Shown here piece by piece: positions 41,923 to 53,700 of a stretch of 64,000 bases of DNA. The stretch spans positions 5,208,001-5,272,000 of the forward strand of contig NC_035793.1 of assembly GCF_001653235.2 (NCBI RefSeq), given 5' to 3'. The translations under genes were made by a program, and so were the position numbers. This DNA comes from Pochonia chlamydosporia 170 (taxonomy: Eukaryota; Ascomycota; Sordariomycetes; Hypocreales; Clavicipitaceae). Positions within the stretch are counted from its first letter, which is position 1. Each line of letters begins with the position of its first letter. A model generated the notes under the pieces. It did no database searches. It saw only the letters and a program-made list of their open reading frames with translations, and had not been told where the DNA came from.

Positions 41923-43815
41923 AGCACTCGACTTACGCACACACGGAGCAAAGTGTTATTTTTGCGTGCACCTCACCTGTTTTCGTGCGAGCTAAATTAT
42001 GCGGTGGCATTGTCAAGAGGCGGACAACTCCAGAGTTGGCTTACCATGCAGCCTAGAGACACGGGTGAAAAATACCAGCATTCAGCGTTCATATGAGATA
42101 CGCTGCACCGTTAATATGTATACTGTGGGAGCGAATGACCGACAGTGGAAGCGGTAATCATAAAGCGATACATGTAGTATTGATCGACTTGGCGTTTATT
42201 TGGAGATTACTGGACTGTGTCTTGCTAGACACTAGCTGTTTTTTGTTTTTTATTTTGATATATCTTGTTGTTATGCATTAGGCAACACGGGCTGACGTTG
42301 TATATTACGGCACTCGCTATGCAGAAGCGAAGTAGCTTATGGGATTGGTAGGTGCAGACGGTCTTATTTTGTACAGCATGATAATCCATAGACAATTCAA
42401 GCATGTTTCGACTGTGACTCCATTTGTCCTGCACGTTGAGCACATGTGAATCCCGACCAGCGGATTGGTAAGCCAAATGGTGTTATTATTTCCAGCGAGG
42501 CTGGCAAATCCCCTGTAAACTCGAGGACGGAATCTGCGGCTCGCTTCTAGCTTCGTCTTCTTTTTACCAGGCATATCTTAAGCTTGAAACGCGCCACATG
42601 TATTTAAAGGAATATTATATGCCTTAACTACCTACCTAGGTAGTCGAGGCAATGAGACGGCAGACTCATGCCAGGTTAACACCAGGTACCTGAGAGGTAC
42701 CCTAGAGCTTCACTTCTATAGGCAACTGATGTAATAAACATTGTTACAACCTACAGTGCAAGCAAGGTTTACTACCTAGAAGTCTAGCAGGAAAAGTACA
42801 AAGAATTGCTTGCCAGCCTCTGTGGAGCCGTTTATGTCTGTGAAATTCTGTCATGTGTAGATGAAGTGATGAGATGAGCAGTTCGGCTAGGAAGTTGAGT
42901 ATGACATAAAGGAGCAGAAGAAAGTAGACACAACATGGAATGAATACTCTGGATTCCACCAGGACAATAGGCATCAATACTAATTTGCTACTCCCATAGC
43001 TTGCTGGAGCCATGACTATGATCTGCGCATTGAAAGCTTCAGTGAACCAGATCCCGGACAAGGAGCAGCACGAGTCCACGCCTCAACCACGAGATCAACA
43101 ATTAAGTAAGTTCAAAAAGTATTGCTGCTCGTCTAACTGACCCTTTGATGTCCAACGCCTTTCGCTGCTTTGAAAGTTTTCCAGTACTGTGGTGTGTTGA
43201 CTGCAACCATTTCACCATTGGAGCCGTTGTTTCCCAAGTCGTGGGGCTGTTGTTTCTGTCCACAACTGGCTAAATAAAAGGTGGTGGTACTCCAATGCGA
43301 AACAATAGGGGAAAGACAGTCGGGCAAGCAGAATCTACCAAGTTGTCGTGCAGAGCTGTTGCGTGCTTCCCACCCTCGTGTCATCTTGCAACCAGGATGA
43401 AGCCACGATGATCTCACACTACCGAACGGAGACTCCTTTCAATAAGGCTTAGTTTGATGGCTAAAAATTAGTCTTTAATTTTTTGACATGCAATAGTTTT
43501 AGCCTATTCGTGGAAACCATTCTAAATTCTTACCGCCACGTAATGTGATACGAAAACATCCTATTCGGGCATCAATTAATCATACTGGCTCATAAAAGCC
43601 TTTGCTGTGTCACGATGGACGTGACACGCCTGGCAGAATGTATCCATTATTAATGCCGCCGTTGAAAGAGATTAGTTGCAATGGTCCGTGGTGAGTTCAG
43701 ATTAGTTGGAGTGGTCCGTGGTTTAGTTAGATTTGTATGGGCTCGTCTTGTTCGGTGGTGATGTTTGGGTTATTTCTCCCGTCTTCGAAAACCATTTACG
43801 TTGACAGTCGTCACG
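41923..43815. other. Spacer, no confident gene
   Basis: GH12 3' UTR, then AT-rich sequence. CTACCTAGGTAG palindrome at 42632-42643. A minus-strand frame at 43133-43417 ending GEMVAVNTPQYWKTFKAAKG is protein-like but isolated and unrecognised. Confidence 0.4.
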
Positions 43816-44853
43816 ATGTTTGGACGGGTACTCGCGCCTTGCAATTGTTTTCGCCTCGGTCCAAGGTGGCTTATCGCCGCTTTGGTAATATTAGCGCTCT
43901 TGTTCTTTCCAACAAAGGAGAAACCCGTGTATAGAGACGAAACTTTCGGCCTTCTCAGTACAACTTCGGCAAACTCACGATTCGCCATCGCTACGTTTCT
44001 GACTGGGGGCCGTGCCGCGGTAGTGGACAACATTGCCTTTCAGTCTAATCCCTATTTCACCGCTACTCGTGTTCTCTTATATCAAACTCTGCATTCTCCA
44101 GAGACAAGATGCAATAGTTCGGTAGACTTTATTGCCTTGGTTACGTCCAATGTCCCGGAAGAGAATAGACAACAGTTGCGCGACGAGGGAGCGGTCGTGG
44201 TAGAAGCACAGGACATTCCCCTTAAATGGTGGGTAAAGACCGGAGTGACAAGGTGGAAGGATCAGTTCTTGAAGCTGAGATTATTCGAAATGACACAATA
44301 CGACCGGCTTCTTTTTATCGATGCTGACACGCTGATACGGGGCAAAATCGACGACGTTTTCCACGAACTCGAGGTCAAAACACCGGCCCCAACACTACAT
44401 CACCATCAAAAGAAAAGGGACGAAGCGCAACTCCCTAACCAGTACATGTTTGCGGCTCGTTCAGACAATCAGCTGACCGGAGAGCGAGACCATCCATTTC
44501 CACCACTAAACACCAACGTGTTCAGCGCTGGGTTTTGGGTTGCTGCACCATCCCGCGAATTATTCGACTACTTAATGTCAGCCATGAGACATTACGGCCG
44601 ATTCGATCCTCACACAATGGAACAGAGCCTGCTCAACTATGCTTTCCGCCGAGGCGGCCCAATGCCGTGGCGAGAATTGCATCATAAATGGAGCGCAACG
44701 TGGCCGAGTCACAGAGATCTTGAAGGAAATGTAGCGTCCTTACATGAGAAGTTTTGGAATACCGGGCCAGAGGAACTGGTAGATTTATGGACGTCGGAAA
44801 AGGAAAAGATGGAGGAGTTTTTCCTGAACAAGACCAGTTCGACACAAAGATGA
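43816..44853 (+). CDS. GT8-type glycosyltransferase, Golgi type II membrane protein
   Basis: Single exon, 345 aa from the ATG at 43816; the frame is open further upstream but without an ATG. A membrane anchor lies at residues ~18-32 (WLIAALVILALLFFP). The catalytic half begins RFAIATFLTGGRAAVVDNIA, with LRLFEMTQYDRLLFIDADTL carrying the DxD motif (Asp169-Ala-Asp171). Further conserved features are LNTNVFSAGFWVAAPS and MEQSLLNYAF, then HHKWSATWP. These match fungal GT8 proteins related to alpha-N-acetylglucosaminyltransferases and glycogenin-like enzymes, which extend glycoprotein or glycolipid glycans in the Golgi. Donor and acceptor are not predictable. Convergent with the FTA2-like gene. 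Confidence 0.85.
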   Translation: MFGRVLAPCNCFRLGPRWLIAALVILALLFFPTKEKPVYRDETFGLLSTTSANSRFAIATFLTGGRAAVVDNIAFQSNPYFTATRVLLYQTLHSPETRCNSSVDFIALVTSNVPEENRQQLRDEGAVVVEAQDIPLKWWVKTGVTRWKDQFLKLRLFEMTQYDRLLFIDADTLIRGKIDDVFHELEVKTPAPTLHHHQKKRDEAQLPNQYMFAARSDNQLTGERDHPFPPLNTNVFSAGFWVAAPSRELFDYLMSAMRHYGRFDPHTMEQSLLNYAFRRGGPMPWRELHHKWSATWPSHRDLEGNVASLHEKFWNTGPEELVDLWTSEKEKMEEFFLNKTSSTQR

Positions 44854-45278
44854 TGAAGCCCACTGCCGGTGAAGGCTTGTTCGGCTCTAGCACCAGAACA
44901 TAACTATATTCCGCCATCTTCCCTTTTCTCGTCTTCGACTGTACAAATTTGGAGAAATGAGCTACGTATGATGATAATGGACTTGAGATCTTGTACTTAT
45001 ACGCGGCAGAGCTTTCTGAATACGGGAGTTACCGCAAACGCCGTGCTTTACTACTGCTAGTCTACCTAATGAAAACTAGCCGTGGATCACCTAATTCCGC
45101 TTGACGATTTCCCAGTGTCGAATTTGGTAGTTGCACTTGGGAGCGAGAGTTCGCAGTGGAGTGGCAGGAAACTCCCATTTCAATCCAACAAACCGGACAA
45201 GGAGCTCCTCCAGCCACTGAGACGACTGGCAAATATCTGCCAAATTGCCCAAACTCGATACGGGTACATCCAATCGCA
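44854..45278. other. Convergent 3' spacer
   Basis: Shared 3' region of the GT8 and FTA2-like genes; no coding region of its own seen. Confidence 0.5.
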
Positions 45279-46549
45279 TTATCTTGCCTTCAGCGGGAAT
45301 ATTAAACCATCTCTAACCTCCCACTTGAGCAAGTTGCTAAAACTTGTTGTACGTCTTAGTTCCGCCGCCACTTCGTTATTACAATTCAAGTACCAACTTG
45401 GCGGCTTAGTGTTAAGCGGGAGGCGGCGGGCTATCGAACTGGCTCCTCTGGTACCCCTTGTCTTTTGACTTGGCTTTGTTTTCCCGTCCAATACTCGCTT
45501 CGCTCTTTTCCTGGGACTGGTGTCGGAAGCCCTCCAGTTATACAGCCTTGGGTCAACGAGCGAATAGACACGCTCCCGAGATGGCGTACTTCTCAGGTTG
45601 TACTTGATTTGACAACCACTCCCGTTGGGAAATGCGTAGACTGAGATTTTATTCTTCTTGCTCTCGTGCTCCGCGTTCCAGATTCGCACCATATCGTCAA
45701 ACTCCCAATAGTCGTTAATACTAAACTGGAACGTTTCAAACTCTATAGCAGATATCCACTCAGGCGTAAGTCGCGGGTTTAATTCGGGGGTTGTAGCAAA
45801 ATGGAGGATAGTCAGAGCTGTACTAAAGTCGCAGAGTTTTCCGCTGATAAGTTGTCGGTGTGCCACATCGATTTGGACTATGCCGAGCTGGTGTAGTCCA
45901 ATAACATCTGGGAGTACCCTGCGTGCATCCCTTGTCCGTAAATCTTGGTAACCTTGACCGAATTCCTTAACAATACCGCGGATAGGCGGCGGCCTGCTGT
46001 CTTTGACCACAAAGCGCGAGCGTAGATCCTCACCTCCAGCGAAATCGATATTCCCGTCAAACCTGAGGTTAAGGTGGCTGAATTGATTCATCATGGCCCG
46101 CTCGTGTTCCTCATCTAGAAGCACGTAACCGAAGCATCGGACTGCCAGTTCATCATGACCAGCCTCTTGAATGCGCCCAAAGGCACGGCATTCGCAGCTA
46201 AAAGGCTCCGAGTAATTGTAGAGAAGGCTCATTGCCTCGAGATCGTCGGGGTCGACGTCTTCAGGACCCAGCCAATCGCCTTCGTAGACGAATCTGAACT
46301 GTATAGAAAACCTAGTATTAACAAGTAGCTCATTATGCATAGTCGAGTATATTGACTACTCACAAGTTTCAACGCGTAGATTTGCCCCAGGATTCTGATT
46401 TTGAAGACATGTGCATGCATTCCTTCATCGATGTAGTCAAGAAATTCGATCTCCTGCGGGCCTTGGAAATCGAATGGTTTCAACTTTGGGCCGTCGCAAT
46501 GTGGCAGTGGCACCAAATCGGCGACAGATGCGGACAAATCTGGGTACAT
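45279..46549 (-). CDS. FTA2-like protein (kinetochore Sim4 complex subunit FTA2 family)
   Basis: Two exons on the minus strand: 46364-46549 and 45279-46298, with a 65-bp intron (GTGAGT...TATACAG); 401 aa. Begins MYPDLSASVADLVPLPHCDG. Family hallmarks: LKPFDFQGPQEIEFLDYI, the kinase-like VFKIRILGQIYALKL strand, FRFVYEGDWLGPEDVDPDDL, SEPFSCECRAFGRIQEAGHD, IRGIVKEFG and the block LGIVQIDVAHRQLISGKLCD. In fission yeast Fta2 is a centromere-associated Sim4-complex subunit. In filamentous fungi the domain is found in expanded families with a protein-kinase-like N-lobe and no known role, so a kinetochore function here is doubtful. The acceptor was chosen at CTATACAG rather than the earlier TACTAG to keep the conserved LKLFRF junction. 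Confidence 0.7.
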
Positions 46550-47542
46550 GGCGAAGCCGAGAGAAGGTCAGTTGATGTGAGTGATGGTGATAAAACGAGT
46601 AGCAGCGGCAAGACACGTCCCAGACGGTGTTGCATCTGCGTTCTTTAAATACAACGGTCCTTTCATTCTATGCTGCTAGAGACTCACCTTTCATACATGT
46701 TTATTACCTGAAACGTGATTACTAGATGTTTGTTTGGAGTGAGATGTATGAACAATGCACGAATGTTCTTAGTAAGCAATCTGGTGAGGTTGGCGGCACG
46801 GCCCGTCATGTTGTTTCGAGTCAAGTTGCAAACTCTGGAACCAACATTGAAGGTTGATTTTGATCCTTCGTTCGGAATGACATCCTACAGTGTTTAGGGG
46901 AAGTCACCTCATACTTCAATATCAACTACTCCCTGAATTAGCCTGTGCGTGCATATAGACTACATATGTAGACTTTTAGTCTCATGGAGTCTCCCCAAAG
47001 CAACCAAAGCAGTTGAGAATGAGATGACTCAACCATGAAAGAAGCCACAAAGAAATGGTATTTCCGTGCTAAACCCGGCTCATCATGGTCTTCACGCGGC
47101 GACCGAGCACATGTCTGCGACTTTGACACATGTATCAAAGAGACAGCTAATATTAATAAATTTAATATTACTGAGGGGTGTCATTAGATTCTGTTCATTA
47201 GAATTGGATCATGGATACCTGGTTGTTAGCCTTGTGACCTCGTGGATATTTGATGATGCAGCATGTGCACAACGGAAACCTTGACACAACTGCGTCAAAT
47301 TTCCCGTTCGGGAAATTCACCAGCTCGTCTGTCCGACATCGCTATGGCTTGACTGTGTATGTGTCATACCACATGCTTCTTGCTTGGATGGTAGTGTGCG
47401 CCAGCGTCTTAGCCTCTCCTAGGACATCCTGATACATCAAAACATTTCAAAAAGCCTTCATCTCTGACACGGATGGGAACAAATTATTCCACCCCGGATA
47501 ACGACATACTTCATCCGGTTTTCCTCTTTCATCGCCATTACG
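46550..47542. other. Shared divergent promoter of the FTA2-like and ILV2-type genes
   Basis: No gene supported. Contains an AT-only inverted motif (TAATATTAATAAATTTAATA followed by TTA) around 47149-47171. The last ~60 bp before 47543 are CT-rich. Confidence 0.45.
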
Positions 47543-49854
47543 ATGTTCAGGTCGAGTCAAGTCGCTTCTGCTGCCGCAAGGGCACCATTCCAGTCGACTA
47601 AACGATATGCAAACGCCTACCTTTCCATCAAGAACCTGCAGCTGTCAAAACAGGGTCTTCACAGAGCTCAAACCTATTCAACTGCTGCCGGTACATCCAT
47701 TCAAACATTGTACGTATCGCGTACGGTCCCCTCTACCCGGACGGCCAGTGCCTCACCTCTCCCGAAGTGGAATAACCCATCATTGACCTCGTCTTCAACC
47801 TGGACAGACATACGCCATTGGAGTCTAGTCCGGCGCTTAGTTCGTCTGACAGAGGTAATGCTAGCCATGTACAGCCTCTGGCTAACTCTCGACGTCGCGG
47901 CATGGATGAATCGTACGTTCGGAACTCCAACCCCAACTCAAGTGGCTCAGACTGCGTTAACTACTATCAGTTTTATTGGCAAATCGGGCGGGGAGATCTT
48001 TCATGATATGATGGCCAGGCACAACGTGAAGCACATATGTAAGTTGTCTCCAAGCGATCCCTAGTTGGTGGTAGTTCTTGACTGACCAGTTTTTCTACAG
48101 TTGGGTATCCTGGCGGATGTATCCTCCCTGTATTTGATGCGATTTATAAGTCAAAACACTTCGAATTCGTTCTCCCGAGGCATGAACAAGGCGCTGGGCA
48201 TATGGCAGAAGGTTACGCAAGAGCATCAGGGAGACCTGGTGTTGTTCTCGTCACTTCGGGCCCTGGTGCCACAAACTTGGTGACGCCGATGGCTGATGCG
48301 CTCGCTGATGGCGTACCAATGGTGGTGTTCACTGGTCAAGTGCCGACTACATCTCTTGGCAGTGATGCCTTTCAGGAAGCCGACGTTGTTGGAATATCTC
48401 AGGGGTGCACCAAATGGAACGTGATGGTGAAAAGTGTCGCTGAACTACCGCGGAGGATAAACGAGGCATTTGAAATAGCCACAAGTGGCAGACCGGGACC
48501 GGTTCTGGTCGATCTACCGAAAGACGTAACGGCCGGCATACTTCGGAGGGCTATTCCGACCGAGACGTCACTGCCGAGTAAAACGAGTACTGCGGTTCGG
48601 GCGGTTGAAGAGTTTCACCAACAACAACGAGATACCACGATTGGGAGGGTAGCCGATTTGGTCAACATAGCTGAACGTCCCATTATATTCGCTGGTCACG
48701 GCATAGTCTCTTCCGAAGGAGGGCCTGAACTACTCAAAGCACTAGCAGACAAGTCCTCGATCCCTGTTACTACATCACTCCATGGTCTAGGGGCTTTCGA
48801 TGAGCTGGACAAGAAGTCGTTGCACATGGTTGGCATGCACGGGGCAGCATATGCGAACATGGCTATTCAGCATGCAGATTTAATCATTGCTCTAGGAGCT
48901 AGATTTGATGAACGGGTGACGCTCAATGTCTCAAAATTTGCGCCCGGTGCAAAAGCTGCTGCGGAAGCTGGTCGCGGCGGCATCGTTCATTTTGAGATCA
49001 TGCCCAAAAATATAAACAAGGTTGTGGAAACAGTCGAATCTGTCGAAGGTGATGTGGCTGCAAATTTACGAAAGCTTGTACCACTGGTGCGTTCAAAGTC
49101 AATGTCTGACCGTTCACAGTGGTTTGATGAGCTTAGTGAGTGGAAACGGAAGTGGCCACTCTCAAATCATGAAAGGACGGATAGCGAATCCGGCTCAATT
49201 AAACCGCAAACCTTGATAGAGCAGCTGAACAAGCTTACTGAAGACCGAAAGGAGCGGACATATATCACAACTGGCGTCGGCCAACATCAAATGTGGACGG
49301 CGCAGCACTACCGCTGGCGATACCCACGCACGATGATATCTTCAGGCGGTTTGGGCACAATGGGCTTTGGTCTCCCGGCTGCGATCGGGGTCAAGGTTGC
49401 TAAGCCCGAATGCCTTGTCATTGACATTGATGGAGATGCTTCCTTCTGTATGACTTTATCCGAGCTTGGCACAGCGTCGCAATTTGACATTGGAGTCAAG
49501 GTGATTGTGCTTAACAACGAGGAGCAAGGCATGGTGACGCAATGGCAAAATCTCTTCTATGAGGACCGGTATTCTCACACACACCAAACAAACCCCGACT
49601 TCATGATGCTGGCAGATTCCATGGGGGTACAACACAGGCGAGCGACGAAAGCTAACGAGCTTGTTGACTCTCTAAGGTGGTTGATCGACTCGCATGGCCC
49701 GGCTCTTCTTGAAGTGGTTACCGAGAAGAAAGTCCCTGTTTTGCCGATGGTGCCTTCGGGCTCGGCGCTGCACGAGTTCATTACATGGGACAGTGGGAAA
49801 GACAAGAAGAGGCGCGACTTGATGCGTAAACGGACGGGTGGTCGCCACGGTTAG
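47543..49854 (+). CDS. ILV2: Acetolactate (acetohydroxyacid) synthase catalytic subunit, ILV2 type
   Basis: Four exons: 47543-47709, 47808-47912, 47971-48038, 48101-49854; 697 aa; introns 98, 58 and 62 bp. A basic Ser/Ala/Arg-rich mitochondrial presequence (~1-60) precedes the catalytic core. It condenses two pyruvates, or pyruvate with 2-ketobutyrate, in branched-chain amino-acid synthesis, using ThDP, Mg and FAD. Intact features: FIGKSGGEIFHDMM, the ThDP glutamate Glu142 in RHEQGAGHMAEGYARASG, TSGPGATN, FTGQVPT, the ThDP motif GDASFCM...VIVLNNEEQGM and MVTQWQNLF. Two positions known as sulfonylurea-contact sites differ from the usual: Cys120 in GYPGGCILP (normally Ala) and Glu384 in GARFDERVT (normally Asp). 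This suggests a paralogue or an inhibitor-tolerant enzyme (inference). Confidence 0.93.
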
Positions 49855-49892
49855 CATGAAAGTCGGCCCTTAACACTGACACGCCTTGGGTT
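49855..49892. other. Short 3' region of the ILV2-type gene
   Basis: Only 38 bp separate the stop codon from MITE copy 9, so the polyadenylation region of the gene probably lies inside the element. Confidence 0.5.
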
Positions 49893-50016
49893 TACAGCGG
49901 GGGATCAAGATTATTTTACTCGGAAAGGGTATATGATATCGCAGTATATGCTACTATATACTTGGATGTATTCCAGTATACTCGGCTGTGGGCAAATACC
50001 TTCACCGGAGACTGTA
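49893..50016 (-). mobile_element. MITE-like element, copy 9 (inverted)
   Basis: TA then CAGCGGGGGATCAAGATTAT, internal GGGTATATGATATCGCAGTA and TACTTGGATGTATTCC, right end GGGCAAATACCTTTCACCGG-type text (GGCAAATACCTTCACCGGAG) and ACTGTATA. TA at both edges supports TA target-site duplication. Confidence 0.75.
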
Positions 50017-50754
50017 TAAATGGGCTGCTTCACTGAGTCTTATGTGCTAGGCCTGAACTAAGGACACAACGTTATCCTCGGTGGCAGCTATTGCGCCGTG
50101 CTTTTGCCCTACCATGGCAGTGGATTCCTATAGACCGCTGAATTGCAAAATATTTGACCTTGTTCGACGAATGTATATTGGCAGAGATGAGGCAAGCATT
50201 GCCGATCTTGAACCTGACTCTGCTTGGAACAGGACGGGAACAGGACCGTGGCTGACTGGAAATTAACTTGGCATTGATACTTGTAAGTCATCGTGAACTG
50301 GAAGAAGTGGATCAAAGCTTCCCAGCCTTCTGCGACAAATAAACTAGAGCTATGCCATCTAGAGCAAATTTATTTGACCCATTAAATCTGCCAATGCCTG
50401 CTATTACACGGTCCACAATCTCCATGGTTTAGTGGTAGCCTGTCCTCGAAATTGGACCCCAAGAGTGACTAACACGGCAATGTGGAAAGTCGAAATACTC
50501 AAAACCAACAGCTCTGTTATTCCCAGCACATGCGTTGAACCATCACAATCAATAATCTCTCGAGCCAAGCAGATTTTGGAGGCTGGCACATGACTCATGC
50601 GGGCAGATGTGTGAAGACAGCCTGGACGGCTGAAGTACAAAAACGCCTAGCCGTAACACAGCCGCACTCTGAATCTGACCTGATTTATACTCATCTCTCC
50701 TTCACCTTTAATTTCGCCCTCACAATTGAGGTCGAAGTCATTGAGAGAATAGAC
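50017..50754. other. Spacer with a tRNA-like A-box fragment
   Basis: 50421-50437 reads TCCATGGTTTAGTGGTA, the D-arm and internal A-box text of glycine/glutamate-type tRNAs. No B-box (GGTTCGANNCC) and no 3' acceptor half follow within 150 bp, so this is at most a remnant. No other feature seen. Confidence 0.35.
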
Positions 50755-53700
50755 ATGGAGCGAGTACGCAAGACTTTCTTTGACCCTCTGGCGACGACCA
50801 AGGCCCAAATTCGGGAGATTCTCGAAGAACAGCCCGTCGGCTCAGCGCATCCCTTCAGCCCTGAGCGAATTCTTCTTTGTCGCACTGAAGATGGAATTGA
50901 AGAGATTGACATCTCTTCCTATCCGGAAGACTACTTCTTCAATGCCGTCGACTTGGGCGAGATGGGCGACATTCTTCTGCGGCGCATGGCAGGTTTCCAG
51001 ACTCATTTGAGTACGTGGTCGCAATACCAGTTCCCCATGCCGTGCCAAACCATTGAATTGACTTGGCGCTAATTTTCTCTCAGGCGTGTTTGAAGATTTC
51101 CATATCCAGCAAGCTCCTGCTTCAACATTCAAAATACCACTTGTCTCTGGCGAAATTACCATCTTGGCGGTCTCGGAGCGGACGCCAACCTACTACGATT
51201 TCTGCTTTGCGGATGCGTCATACAATGCTTGCTGCTGGCTCGCAAGAAATACTTTCCCAGGCATTAACCATAGTGGCGATATCCTAAATGGTCAAGATCT
51301 TCTTGATTTTGTCAGAATTGACAAGCAATCTCTTACAGACAAGGAAATTTGTGTCTTTATTTCTGGGTATCAGTCTACACAAATCACCAGGTTTCTGGGC
51401 ACCCATCCTGCGTTACTCGTCGCCAATCATGTGGACAAGGTAAGTCCGAGATTCATAGGCAGGTGTGCTTATTATGAGCTGACTCGTCGGTGGGAAGGTT
51501 CTTTACATTATCCCGGTACCTTTAGACGCAGCGACGATTGCTGATGCAACCATCTGCTGTCCGTTGGTCATCAAGCGTGACGGGGACTCACTGGTATGCT
51601 CGATATTGTCAAAAGCAACCACAGACCGAGGCATGATGTGCTCTAGCAGTAGGCTTGTCAGCCCTTGTTTCCCTGAGGCGATTAAGCGTGCCGATTTTAC
51701 CATCGCCGCCTCCCAACCCACTGTTCGTGGACGTGAGTATGATCCTTTCTAATCGCCTTGATTCATGTGGTGGCCAGGCCGAATGCTGACTACAATCACA
51801 GCCTCAAGAAATCGCACTGCCGAAGCCGATACTCGAATCAGTTCGACAACTCTGTCCTCAGTCATGGCTAAAGAACATGCCATACTCACCACGAACCTGG
51901 CTAGCTTGCCCTCGTGTCTTGATTTGCAAAAATCGCAAATCATTAGTTTTGGAACCGGCATGGAATTTGATTTGGCGGAAAACGAGGTCCGCAAGCAGCC
52001 TCAGTCCTCAGCTGTTGTTTTGCCTTGCATTTTCGGCTCGCAGCTGCAGGGTCCCGTTCTGCTTGCGACGGGAACGATACCTTCAAATGTTCCGTTTACT
52101 GACGAAAAAGCGCTCCGAGATTACTACATGCAGTTGAAAACTGTGATTGTGGTTGTTGATGAACGAATGACCGACAATGCTCGTAACCTCGCCCCGACAT
52201 ACCGAATCAATGCGCTTTTTATCGTCCAACTGAGCCCACAAGATGAACCCAGCACTACTGATGATGTACTGGCTTTGTTGAATTCAGCAAACATTAATGC
52301 CGTGACCGCGCTGGCCGGCCCGCAATCCCTGGTAATAGTCCAGATCTTCAACAAGTATTACTTTTACAGGGGCCTTGCAAACCGGACACACCTCAATACC
52401 TCAAGACTAGCATTTGGCTCGGATATAACAGCAACAATCGAGGCTGTGGATATTGGGTCTATGATTGATCCAAGAGTAGAGCGAATCATCAACCTTGAGG
52501 ATGCGAATACCATTATACTGCCCACCTCGGGTCAGATGGTTCGACCTCAAGACCTCCAGACTCTTTTTGAAGAGCTTACGACGGACAAGATTCAAGACTT
52601 GGAAGAGGATATTTCTGCTGCAGTACCGCAACTACAGATGCTGCTAGATCAGAAGGCTTTGCAAGATCTTTCCAAATCTCTGGTGTCTACGCTCTCTAAC
52701 AAGATCAGTGCTGTGACCGGTCCATTGCGGGAGGCCTATGTTAAGTTTCTGAGTCAGGAATATAACATGGCTGACCCGGAATCAGTGAAAAAGAGGAACA
52801 ATATGCTTGGGGAATTGAGAAAGGCCACTAAAAATATGCAAAAGGCTCTTGAGCCTGCCATTTCGAGTTTAGCCACTATGATGTCCACGCAAACGACCTC
52901 AAAGCGAACTCATGACCTGAAGCGACTGGTTCGCCAAGCCCAGATCAAAGGCAATGTTGAAGCTACTAAGTCTATGACTTTTGAGACACTGGCAGGATAT
53001 CTTGAGACGTATGCGGCAGATATGGGTGTCATGTTATTGAACATTGAGACCACATCATACAGCAAGCTTTTGGCCAACCTCAAAAGTGCCGCCATTGATG
53101 CAAGGTATGCGCAACTCTACTCGAATCCCATATTATTTTGAAGGGCACCCTTATTTAGGGTTACAAGCGCCCAAGCAAGAATTCGTGCACGTAATACTGA
53201 CCATGTGCATTGTAGTCCATGCTGCGATCTTGACTCGAGAATTCTACATCTGGAAGGACTTGACGCTGGCATCATCATGGAGCAGTCGCAAAGTGAGCAT
53301 AATGGCCCACTCACAAACCAAGCCGGGCCATCTCAGCCGATCATGGCGCTGCCAAACCTGAACCAGGGAATTAGAACTGGATCGATGTTAGCTTGGGTCT
53401 GCTGGGACGAGTTTGTTAACCTTGAAAGTCCCTATACTGTGAAATGGGTAGAGAAATGCAACGAGGCACACATTGCAGCTCTAAGAATTGTGATGAGGGC
53501 CACTCTAAGCCAGGCCGTTGCGTCCAGAGAGCACGACATCCAGCCTGGGAGTGTGGAAGCTGGCCATCTCATGAGCGCGTTGTTGATGGCAGCTATGTCA
53601 AAACTAGCAGCGATGAGAACAAGCCCACCAAAGGTAACGGAAAAGGCAGAAGATACAGTCACAAGGTTGATGCGTGGCCTCTTTGGTAACTTGTTGACCA

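Noticed and set aside
47710..48064. Continuous unspliced reading after exon 1 of the ILV2-type gene (173 codons)
   Set aside because: The conserved text SSPALSSSDRG...MDESFIGKSGGEIF requires removing two introns; the unspliced reading has no similarity to the enzyme.
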